A stretch of DNA of 5,572 nucleotides, taken from the NCBI GenBank assembly GCA_035637315.1, contig DASPXK010000181.1:1-5572 (forward strand). The letters run 5' to 3'. Positions 1 to 5,572 of the stretch are shown one piece after another; position 1 is the stretch's first letter; each line of letters begins with the position of its first letter. Under the pieces are notes generated by a model, which was given only the letters and a program-made list of their open reading frames with translations, had not been told where the DNA came from and did not search any database. A program made the position numbers and the translations under genes. Source of the DNA: DASPXK01 sp035637315. GTDB taxonomy: Bacteria > Chloroflexota > UBA6077 > JACCZL01.

Positions 1-814
1 AGGTCCTGCCCAGGCGCGTGGCGGTCAGGCTGGACCGTTCGAGGTCGAACTGCGGGCAGGCCGCCACGAACCTGGGGCGAGTCCAGGGCTCCTGGTTGTC
101 CGAGCGGACGGCGAGGTAGCGCCCACCGGCCTGCTCGACCAGGAGCATGCCCGCGGCAACGTCCCAGGCATTAGCGTTCGTCTCGAACGCCACGTCGCCA
201 CGGCCGCAGGCGACGTAGGCCAGCTCGAGAGCCGTCGAGCCGAGACGGCGGACGGCGCGGAACGCCGCGACCAGCTTCTGGAACGATTCGTAGTCAGCTG
301 GCGAGGCGCGGCCGCCCGTGTAGGGAAAGCCTGTCAACAGCACGGAGCCCGAGTCGACCGAATGTCCGGCCGAGGTGATTGGCTCGCCGTTCAGGGACGC
401 GCCATTGAGCGATGCCGCCCACAGCTCGTCGCGGACCGGCTCGTAGATCGCGCCCGCCACGAGCCGGCCGCCGCTCGCCGCGCCGATCGAGACGCAGAAG
501 AAGGGGATCCGGTCGATGAAGTTGTTGGTCCTGTCGATCGGGTCGACGTACCAGTGGATCGCGCCCGTTCCGCGCTGGCCGCCCTCCTCGCCCACAATCG
601 TCGAATCAGGATGCGCGCCGAGGATGAGCTCCTCGATCAGCCGCTCGGCCTGTCGGTCGCACTCGGTGACCGGGTCGTAGAAGCCGGCCTTACGCTCGGA
701 TGCCACCCCACGCTTGAAGTGCTCTAACGCATAACGGCCGGCCAGGCGGGCGGCGCTTGACGCGATCTCCATCAGCCCAGAGCATAGCTGGAGGGCGTCA
801 TCTGGGGCGCTCAC
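1..814 (-). CDS. Inositol-monophosphatase-family phosphatase, C-terminus cut off by the window
   Basis: The frame is open from GTG 814 to the left edge, giving 271 visible residues. This is close to the family's usual 260-280, so only a short tail is probably missing. The family catalyses Mg2+-dependent hydrolysis of small phosphate monoesters (inositol phosphate, histidinol phosphate, PAP and others). Expected metal ligands are present: Glu76 in IVGEEGG, Asp91 and Asp94 in WYVDPIDRTNNF, and Asp218 in NAWDVAAGMLLVEQAGG. FFCVSIG (105-111), GAIYEP (121-126) and RRLGSTALELAYVACGRGD (189-207) also match the family layout. Arg95 replaces the near-invariant Gly of the DPxDGT loop, while the following Thr96 is kept. 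The phosphate normally binds at this loop, so activity or specificity could differ. If translation starts at ATG 772 instead, the protein loses 14 residues and keeps the whole fold. Its context, last visible gene behind an importer and a HAD enzyme, suggests handling of an imported phosphoester. Confidence 0.93.
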   Translation of the reverse strand, partial: MSAPDDALQLCSGLMEIASSAARLAGRYALEHFKRGVASERKAGFYDPVTECDRQAERLIEELILGAHPDSTIVGEEGGQRGTGAIHWYVDPIDRTNNFIDRIPFFCVSIGAASGGRLVAGAIYEPVRDELWAASLNGASLNGEPITSAGHSVDSGSVLLTGFPYTGGRASPADYESFQKLVAAFRAVRRLGSTALELAYVACGRGDVAFETNANAWDVAAGMLLVEQAGGRYLAVRSDNQEPWTRPRFVAACPQFDLERSSLTATRLGRT

Positions 815-1581
815 GAGCGCTCCGAGCAGAGCAGGTCGAGGAGCTGCAGGGGACTCTGGATGACGTGGTCCGGGTCGGCTGTCACCAGCGGGCCCTGGTC
901 CGAATCGCCGGATGGCATGAGGATCACGCGCGCGATGCCCGCCCGCCGCGCCCCCAACACGTCACGATCGCGCTTGTCCCCAACGTACCAGCATTCAGCC
1001 GGCGACACGTTGAGCGCGGTGGTAGCTAGCTCGAAGATCTCCGGATTAGGTTTGCGGACGCCGACCTCATCGGAGTAGATCTGGACACCCAGGTGGGCCT
1101 CGAAGCCGTACTGGCGCATCAGGATCCGGCTGCCAGACCCCGCCAGAGCGTTGCTGACGCAGCCGGTCCGAATCCCGAGCGCGGCCAGCCTCTGCAGCAG
1201 CTCCAGGGCGCCGTCTGTCGGGGTGCGCTCCTGCATCGCGAGGTCGACGCGCTGACAGAGGTCGGAGGCGTGGGCGACTACCACGCTTCTAGCCGCCAGC
1301 GGCCAGTCGGCCGCCACGAACTCCTCCCAGAACTCGCGGTGATTGATCTCACGCGGTCGGGCACGGCGGGACTGCGCGTTCTTCCAGTCGCGCCAGGCCC
1401 GCATCGCGGCATGCAGGTCGGCCTCGACCTGGCCGAGGCCTGGCGACTCGCCGCAGGCTCGGGTCAGGAGAGCATCGATCTCGGCGGCCACCTCCTGGTA
1501 GGCGCTCTCGCGCGGCCGACCCTGAACGAGCACGCCGCCGAAGTCCAGCAGCACCGCGGCCGGGCGCCTGAAATCGCTCAA
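811..1581 (-). CDS. HAD-superfamily hydrolase (subfamily IA-like), probable phosphatase
   Basis: This is a 256-residue soluble protein, a normal length for a HAD hydrolase with an alpha-helical C1 cap. Motif I is AAVLLDFGGVLV with nucleophile Asp13. Motif II is GCVSNA with Ser143. Motif III is Lys177 in GVRKPNPEIF. Motif IV is YVGDKRDRD with Asp202 and Asp207. The cap would occupy about residues 20-120 and is rich in charge and Trp (RAWRDWKN, REFWEEF). Such enzymes transfer a phosphoryl group from a small phosphate ester to the Asp and then to water. Motif I has Gly15 where many HAD phosphatases have the acid/base Asp (DxD); the DFGGV and DLGNV variants are known in the superfamily and are not necessarily inactive. 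Its position, overlapping the ATPase stop by 4 nt, suggests it works on the transported compound. The exact substrate is unknown. The in-frame stretch 1582-1761 lies within the ATPase gene and is not part of this protein. Confidence 0.9.
   Translation of the reverse strand: MSDFRRPAAVLLDFGGVLVQGRPRESAYQEVAAEIDALLTRACGESPGLGQVEADLHAAMRAWRDWKNAQSRRARPREINHREFWEEFVAADWPLAARSVVVAHASDLCQRVDLAMQERTPTDGALELLQRLAALGIRTGCVSNALAGSGSRILMRQYGFEAHLGVQIYSDEVGVRKPNPEIFELATTALNVSPAECWYVGDKRDRDVLGARRAGIARVILMPSGDSDQGPLVTADPDHVIQSPLQLLDLLCSERS
820..823 (-). promoter_or_regulatory. Ribosome binding site for the GTG start of the IMPase-like gene
   Basis: GGAG lies 5 nt before the GTG at 814, inside the last codons of the HAD gene. 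It favours this GTG, which overlaps the HAD stop as GTGA (811-814), over the in-frame ATG at 772, which has no clear Shine-Dalgarno sequence. Confidence 0.55.
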
Positions 1582-2708
1582 CCCGCTAGCCTCGCTCCCG
1601 CTCCTGGCGTCGCGCTGGCCAGTCGGACCCCTTCCAGATCGAAGAGGTGGACGTCGGCCGGATCGACCGCGATCGCGACGCTGGCCTGGGAGCCGAAGCA
1701 CGGCTCCTCGACCATTCGCGCGAAGGCAACGCTTTCGCAGACCTGGAGCCTCACGATCCACTCTGCGCCGGTCGGCAGGATCGTCTCGACGGTCGCCGGG
1801 CTAGACCAGGCCACATCCTGCTGGTATGTCTCGCCGACCATGATTCGGATCGCCTCGGGCCGCAGGCCGATGGTCTTGACCCGCGTATGCCGATCCGACT
1901 CGAGGCCGAGTGAGGCCAGCATCGAGCGCGCCAGGCTCGCATCCGCTGCTTCGTCCAGCGAGAACAGGTTCATCGATGGGCTGCCGACGAACTCGGCAAC
2001 AAAGAGGTTGGCCGGCTGCCGGTAGACCTCCAGCGGCGGCGCAAACTGCTGCAGACGGCCCTCGTGCATGACGGCGATCTCGGTCGCTATGGTCATTGCT
2101 TCGAGCTGGTCGTGGGTGACGAAGATGATCGTGTTGCCGAGTTGCTCGTGAAGCCGCTTCAGCTCGGCGCGCATCTCCAGCCGCAGCCTGGCGTCCAGGT
2201 TCGAGAGCGGCTCGTCGAGCAGCAGCACGTCCGGGTTGACGGCCAGCATCCTCGCCAGCGCGACCCGCTGCTGCTGGCCACCGCTGAGCTGGAGCGGGTA
2301 GCGCTCTTCCAGGCCGCCGATGCGCAGCAGCTCCTGCAGTTCCCGGACGCGCTGGCGGCGCTGGTCGGGCTTCCAGCCCCGCATCTCCAGCCCGAAGCTG
2401 ATATTCTGGGCCACGGTCATGTGAGGCCAGAGCGCGTAGCTCTGGAAGACCAGCCCCATGCCCCGCTTCTCGGGCGGGACGAACCGCCCGCTGCTTCCGC
2501 TGCTGAGCACTCGCCCGTCCATGCGAATCTCGCCACTGGTCGGCAGCTCCAGCCCGGCTACCATGCGCAGGGTCGTGCTCTTGCCGCAGCCAGAGGGCCC
2601 CAGCAGGCACACGAAGTGGCCACTGGGAAAGACCAGGCTGAGATCGTCGACGGCCAGCACGGACTGGCCGAAGCGCTTGCTCACTCGTTCGAGCTGGATC
2701 TGGGGCAC
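1578..2708 (-). CDS. ABC transporter ATPase, PotA/FbpC/UgpC/MalK type
   Basis: This 376-residue cytoplasmic ATPase powers the importer by docking on the two EAA loops of the permease. All nucleotide-binding motifs are intact: Walker A GPSGCGKST (37-45), Q-loop Gln89 in VFQSYALWPHMTV, signature LSGGQQQR (141-148), Walker B VLLLDEP (161-167) with catalytic Glu166, D-loop SNLD (169-172) and switch His199 in FVTHDQLEAM. The stretch YRQPANLFVAEFVGSPSMN (229-247) marks the start of the regulatory C-terminal region of this subfamily. It is followed by a TOBE region with GLRPEAI (281-287) and a final DPADVHLFD (349-357), reminiscent of UgpC/MalK. The GTG at 2708 gives the expected N-terminus (VPQIQLERVSKRFG). 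Reading further upstream, to 3011, only enters the permease gene. The stop overlaps the next start in TTGA. Function is certain; the substrate cannot be read from this subunit. Confidence 0.96.
   Translation of the reverse strand: MPQIQLERVSKRFGQSVLAVDDLSLVFPSGHFVCLLGPSGCGKSTTLRMVAGLELPTSGEIRMDGRVLSSGSSGRFVPPEKRGMGLVFQSYALWPHMTVAQNISFGLEMRGWKPDQRRQRVRELQELLRIGGLEERYPLQLSGGQQQRVALARMLAVNPDVLLLDEPLSNLDARLRLEMRAELKRLHEQLGNTIIFVTHDQLEAMTIATEIAVMHEGRLQQFAPPLEVYRQPANLFVAEFVGSPSMNLFSLDEAADASLARSMLASLGLESDRHTRVKTIGLRPEAIRIMVGETYQQDVAWSSPATVETILPTGAEWIVRLQVCESVAFARMVEEPCFGSQASVAIAVDPADVHLFDLEGVRLASATPGAGARLAG
1590..1593 (-). promoter_or_regulatory. Ribosome binding site for the TTG start of the HAD gene
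   Basis: GAGG lies 8 nt upstream of the TTG at 1581, inside the end of the ATPase gene. With the TTGA overlap (1578-1581) it makes TTG the best start. No ATG or better-placed GTG exists between the ATPase stop and the catalytic motif, which begins only 12 residues into the protein. Confidence 0.55.
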
Positions 2709-2713
2709 CCGCC

Positions 2714-4546
2714 CTAGCCCTCCACTTCGGCCGCCAAGCCACTGCCCGTCAGGCGCTGGACCATGAACGTCAGCGCGAAGATGAGCGCCACGATCACCAG
2801 CACGACGGCGTTGGAGAGCTGGCTGTAGCCGTAGTCGGTATACCGCAGAACCTGCGTCGTCAGCAGCTCGGTGCCGGGTGTGGCCAGCATGACCACCAGG
2901 CTCAGCTCCTTCATGCCTGAGATGAACGGTAACAGGATGCCGAGCATCAGGGCGCTCTTCTGAATTGGGATGACGATACGGGCCAAGCGTTTGTGCCAGG
3001 GGGCGCCACAAATCATGGCGGCCTCCTCCGGCTCGTTGCCAAGCTGCATCATCGCCGAGATGCCGGCCCGTGAGGCGTAGGGCAGATACTTGACGCCCAT
3101 GACGATTACCACGAGCAGCATGCTGCCGTATAGGGCCGGAATTGGTCCTCGCTGCAGGGCGAAGAGCGACAGGTAGGCGGCCGCGAAGCCGATACTCGGG
3201 ACCAGGTATGGTAGGAACGACACGTGGCGCAGGAAGTGAGAGATCCGAGAGTTGGGGAGCCTGACGACGCTGTAGCCGACGAACATCCCGATCAGCCCGC
3301 AGGCCAGCGCGGCCGAGCCAGCGATCCGCATGCTGTTCCAGGCTGCGTCGAGGACGGCAGCGTTCCTGAGCAGCCCGGACTGGCCCGGGTTAATGGGTAT
3401 GGTTGTGGCCAGCCAGAACTCTGCCGTCAAGTTGTCCAGGCTGAAGACGCCGGGCCGCTTCATCAGCGTCGCGAGCGCCAGCGTGCCCAGCGGAACCACC
3501 GTCGCAACCACGAACGCCAGGGTCGCCAGGGCAGCGAACACGGGCCGCCAAGCGCCCAGCCGAATTGTCCGACGTGTGCCGCCCTTGCCGCCCAGGGTGA
3601 CGAATCGACGATGTTCGCGAAGGAAGTAGATGTCGAGCGCTACCAGGCTGACGCCGAGCACGATCATGACCACAGCCAGCACCGCCGCGACGCCCGGGCT
3701 GCCGGCCTTGAAGTTGCCGTAGAGCGACGTTGGCAGCAGCGTGTAGCGAACTGGCGAGCCGAGGATGTATGGCGTGCCGAACGAGCCGACCGTGCGTGAG
3801 AAAGTCAAAAGCACCGCCGACATCAGAGCTGGCAACAGGAGCGGCAGGACGATTCGGCGGAGGATGACTGGGCGGGAGGCGCCCAGGATCTGGCCCGACT
3901 CCTCGAGCTGGCCGTCGAGTGAGCGGAGTGCGCTGCCAAACAGCAGGAAGGCAAACGGGAAGCTGTGGAGCGCCTCGCAGATAATGATGGGCAGGGCGCC
4001 GTAGGCGAGCCAGTCGGGGGGCGAGAATCCAAGCGACTCGGCGAAGCCGGGCAGTCCGGCCAATCGGCGGTTCTTGAAGAGCGACAGCCAGGCGACGGCG
4101 AATGTCCAGGATGGCAGGATATAGGGGATGATCAAGGCCGGCGCCAGCCAGCGGCGGCCGGGCAGGTCGGTCCTAACCACGAGCCAGGCCAGCAGCGAGC
4201 CCAGGACGAGCGAGATGGCCGCGACCGCGACCGCGACGATCAAGGTCTGGACCAGCGGGCCCCACAGCAGCGTGCCGCTAACGCCGGACAGCAGCGCACG
4301 GTCCAGGTAGTAAGTCGTCAACGCGCCGGCTCGGAGGCCAGCTGTCGCGCTGTCGCGGAACTGGACCCGGACAGTATCGAGGACCATCGCGCCGATCGGC
4401 GCGAGGACCAGGTAGCTCAGGACGACTACCAGCAGGCCCGCGACCGCGGCCGTCGGCTCGTAACGCAGATACCCCAGTCGGTGCCAGGCGCGCAGCAGCG
4501 TCGTGCGAAGGTCAGGGGCGGGCTGCGCGTGCGCGACTGTGCTCAT
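2714..4546 (-). CDS. ABC transporter permease with two fused transmembrane domains (FbpB/AfuB-like)
   Basis: This is a 610-residue inner-membrane protein starting MSTVAHAQPAPD. The first transmembrane helix is near residues 33-56. Two homologous halves are visible. The first carries an EAA loop at about 215-241 (EESGQILGAS...RRIVLPLLLPAL). The second carries one at about 507-533 (EEAAMICGAPWHKRLARIVIP). Both have the conserved Gly-Ala and the downstream I-x-x-P that dock into the ATPase. The halves are joined by a basic, Gly-rich segment around 310-331 (LREHRRF...LGGKGGTRR), expected in the cytoplasm. One chain therefore supplies the whole pore, as in FbpB and AfuB, and no second permease gene is needed. 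The ATG at 4546 was chosen because it follows a Shine-Dalgarno sequence and precedes the first hydrophobic helix. The frame remains open upstream to 4840, but that stretch is antigene sequence inside the binding-protein gene. The stop is 5 nt before the ATPase start. Fold and role are secure; substrate is not. Confidence 0.95.
   Translation of the reverse strand: MSTVAHAQPAPDLRTTLLRAWHRLGYLRYEPTAAVAGLLVVVLSYLVLAPIGAMVLDTVRVQFRDSATAGLRAGALTTYYLDRALLSGVSGTLLWGPLVQTLIVAVAVAAISLVLGSLLAWLVVRTDLPGRRWLAPALIIPYILPSWTFAVAWLSLFKNRRLAGLPGFAESLGFSPPDWLAYGALPIIICEALHSFPFAFLLFGSALRSLDGQLEESGQILGASRPVILRRIVLPLLLPALMSAVLLTFSRTVGSFGTPYILGSPVRYTLLPTSLYGNFKAGSPGVAAVLAVVMIVLGVSLVALDIYFLREHRRFVTLGGKGGTRRTIRLGAWRPVFAALATLAFVVATVVPLGTLALATLMKRPGVFSLDNLTAEFWLATTIPINPGQSGLLRNAAVLDAAWNSMRIAGSAALACGLIGMFVGYSVVRLPNSRISHFLRHVSFLPYLVPSIGFAAAYLSLFALQRGPIPALYGSMLLVVIVMGVKYLPYASRAGISAMMQLGNEPEEAAMICGAPWHKRLARIVIPIQKSALMLGILLPFISGMKELSLVVMLATPGTELLTTQVLRYTDYGYSQLSNAVVLVIVALIFALTFMVQRLTGSGLAAEVEG
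2719..2723 (-). promoter_or_regulatory. Ribosome binding site that decides the ATPase GTG start
   Basis: GGAGG lies within the last codons of the permease gene, 10 nt before the GTG at 2708. It supports that GTG as the start, although the spacing is slightly long. The intergenic gap is only 5 nt, so translation is likely coupled to the permease. Confidence 0.5.
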
Positions 4547-4552
4547 GTTCTT

Positions 4553-4578
4553 CCCCTCTCCCACGCGAGGGAGAGGGG
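4553..4578 (-). repeat. Perfect 10-bp inverted repeat overlapping the permease ribosome binding site
   Basis: Arms CCCCTCTCCC (4553-4562) and GGGAGAGGGG (4569-4578) are exact reverse complements around a 6-nt loop (4563-4568). In the transcript this hairpin sits between the binding-protein stop and the permease start. Its 3' arm ends 6 nt before the ATG and contains the only plausible Shine-Dalgarno sequence (AGAGG, about 8 nt from the ATG). No U-run follows, so it is not a classic rho-independent terminator. It could protect the upstream mRNA from 3' exonucleases and reduce permease translation, a known way to keep binding protein in excess over membrane components. The flanking CCTCACCCTACCCC resembles short dispersed palindromes that recur in many high-GC genomes, so it may be a copy of such a repeat. 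The structure is seen; its function is inferred. Confidence 0.75.
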
Positions 4579-4598
4579 GTAGGGTGAGGCGAATCTCC

Positions 4599-5572
4599 CT
4601 ACCGCTTACTGTTCTGAAGCCAGAAGTCCAGCAGACGTTGCCGCAGCGCAAGGGATGTCTTGTTGTCGAAGGACAACAGGTGTTTCTCCCACTCGGCCCA
4701 GGTACCCTCGTTGTCCGGGTGGACGGCCGCGTTCGGGTTCGACGAGAAGCCGCCCATGTCGTCCACCGTCCAGGGCGATACACCCTCGGGCGTGAGGACG
4801 TAGTGAATCCAGAGCCGGGCGGCGTTGGGGTGTGGAGCATCCTTGGCGATCACCGCGTAGGTTGGCAGCGCGTAGCCCATGAACGGCTTCATGTCGCGAC
4901 AGGTGGCGATCTTCAGGTTCTTCTCTTTGATGTCGCGATGCTTGGTAAGGGTGTAGAGCCCGATCGGCGGCTCCTTCTGGCCGGCGGCGCCAACCGCGTC
5001 GCCCACGTCGCCGTCGGCGTTCATCACGATCACGTCATTCTGGAACAGGCGCTTGAGGTACTCCCAGCCGGCGTTCTCTTCTTTGACATCTAGCGGCTTG
5101 CCGGCCCAGTCCTGGTAGGCCTGCTCCATCATCTTCGGCTGCGAGACGATCGCCGAGAAGAACCCGAGCTGCGAGCTCGTTACCAGTGGGTCTCGGATGA
5201 TGACCTTGCTGCGCCACTTCGGGTCGGTCAACTGCCAGACGTTGTTGACCGGGCACGTGCTGCCGTAGACCTCGGTGTTGTAACCGAACATGCGCGGCTG
5301 CCACTGGTAGATGAGCGGGTTGCGGCTGTTGGGTGGGATGACGTCGGCCAGGTCCGGCGGCAGCCAGCTCACCATGTAGCCTTCCGGGATCAATTTGCTC
5401 TCGAGGAGCGGACCATCCTCGTAGCCGAGCACGTCGACCTGAACGTTCTTGGCGTCCGCCTCACGTAGAATCCGCTCGCTCTGCTCGGCATCATTCATCT
5501 TGGTGCCCTTGACGCGGATGCCGTACTTGGCCTGGAAGTTCTTAGCGGCCTGATCGATCCGACTCGAGTGCC
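4599..5572 (-). CDS. ABC transporter solute-binding protein (FbpA/AfuA/PotD-like), N-terminus missing
   Basis: This gene runs off the right edge. The visible 323 residues end in WLQNSKR and a TAG stop; the reading frame stays open to the window end, where it reads ...NFQAKYGIRVKGTKMNDAEQ. That is the typical early segment of a type II periplasmic binding protein (helix, then 'YGI-V' strand), so roughly 40-60 residues including a signal peptide probably lie outside. The internal ATG at 5498 is not the start. Family-like features are the hinge-region pattern GYNTEVYG, a D-P-K-W-R-S-K-V-I-I-R-D-P segment, and the late PFMGYALPTYAVIAKDAPHPNAARLWIHYVLTPEG block, seen in binding proteins of the iron/polyamine/sugar-phosphate group. 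It should capture the substrate outside the membrane and hand it to the permease encoded next. The visible part has no adjacent Tyr-Tyr pair, which argues against a classical ferric-binding protein. Two cysteines (STCPV and ATCRD) could form a disulfide. The family call is firm; the ligand is unknown. Confidence 0.9.
   Translation of the reverse strand, partial: HSSRIDQAAKNFQAKYGIRVKGTKMNDAEQSERILREADAKNVQVDVLGYEDGPLLESKLIPEGYMVSWLPPDLADVIPPNSRNPLIYQWQPRMFGYNTEVYGSTCPVNNVWQLTDPKWRSKVIIRDPLVTSSQLGFFSAIVSQPKMMEQAYQDWAGKPLDVKEENAGWEYLKRLFQNDVIVMNADGDVGDAVGAAGQKEPPIGLYTLTKHRDIKEKNLKIATCRDMKPFMGYALPTYAVIAKDAPHPNAARLWIHYVLTPEGVSPWTVDDMGGFSSNPNAAVHPDNEGTWAEWEKHLLSFDNKTSLALRQRLLDFWLQNSKR

Noticed and set aside
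770..772. ATG as start of the IMPase-like gene
   Set aside because: Possible, but without a clear Shine-Dalgarno sequence and 38 nt beyond the HAD stop; GTG 814 has GGAG at good spacing and the GTGA overlap.
1582..1761. In-frame upstream extension of the HAD protein to 1761
   Set aside because: Arg/Gly-rich shadow of the ATPase gene; the HAD fold begins just after TTG 1581, which overlaps the ATPase stop.
1093..2025. Long plus-strand open frame of 310 codons
   Set aside because: Antisense to the HAD and ATPase genes, crosses their boundary, has no recognisable domain, and is typical of long shadow frames in high-GC DNA. The same holds for plus-strand frames at 362-727, 2064-2717, 3224-3799, 3965-4582 and 4503-5093.
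2709..3011. In-frame upstream extension of the ATPase to 3011
   Set aside because: It reads through the permease gene in another frame; the ATPase fold begins just after GTG 2708.
4221..4237. Short GCGACC tandem repeat
   Set aside because: It falls in the Ala/Val-rich transmembrane helix of the permease (VAVAVAAI) and is explained by codon use for that segment.
4553..4578. Rho-independent terminator after the binding-protein gene
   Set aside because: The stem is strong, but it is followed on the minus strand by AAGAACATG and on the plus strand by GTAGGG, with no T-run on either side, and the next gene in the operon starts 6 nt later.
4547..4840. In-frame upstream extension of the permease to an ATG at 4840
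   Set aside because: It lies inside the binding-protein gene in another frame, encodes an Arg/Thr/Pro-rich low-complexity peptide, and the Shine-Dalgarno-backed ATG at 4546 gives the normal permease N-terminus.

Overview
The window is one tightly packed bacterial transport operon, read entirely on the minus strand (right to left). It is cut off at both ends. By eye the GC content is high, about 60-65%. Three of the four starts that can be seen are non-ATG (GTG, TTG, GTG), and two gene pairs overlap by 4 nt. This indicates a high-GC bacterium; an environmental lineage such as Chloroflexota would fit, but the sequence alone does not fix the phylum. No rRNA, tRNA, mobile element, CRISPR array or plus-strand gene is supportable.

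Layout in transcription order. (1) 5572-4599: periplasmic or lipoprotein solute-binding protein, missing its N-terminus. (2) 4598-4547: a 52-nt gap holding a perfect 10-bp inverted repeat that includes the ribosome binding site of the next gene. (3) 4546-2714: a 610-residue inner-membrane permease made of two fused ABC transmembrane domains, each with its own EAA loop. (4) 2708-1578: an ABC ATPase of the PotA/FbpC/UgpC/MalK type with a C-terminal TOBE region. (5) 1581-811: a HAD-superfamily hydrolase, coupled to the ATPase by a TTGA overlap. (6) 814-1: an inositol-monophosphatase-family phosphatase, coupled to the HAD gene by a GTGA overlap, running off the left edge.

Binding protein, fused permease and ATPase make a complete importer of the layout often auto-annotated as 'iron(III) transporter'. 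The visible binding protein lacks the adjacent tyrosine pair typical of ferric-binding proteins, and the next two genes encode phosphatase-fold enzymes. A more economical reading is an importer for a small phosphorylated organic compound (sugar, polyol or inositol phosphate), comparable in layout to AfuABC, followed by intracellular dephosphorylation. This is an inference from context.

The main oddities are an Arg in place of the nearly invariant Gly in the metal/phosphate loop of the IMPase-like protein (DPIDRTNNF), a Gly in place of the second Asp of HAD motif I (DFGGV), and the hairpin that may hide the permease ribosome binding site. There is no gene-free stretch longer than 52 nt.
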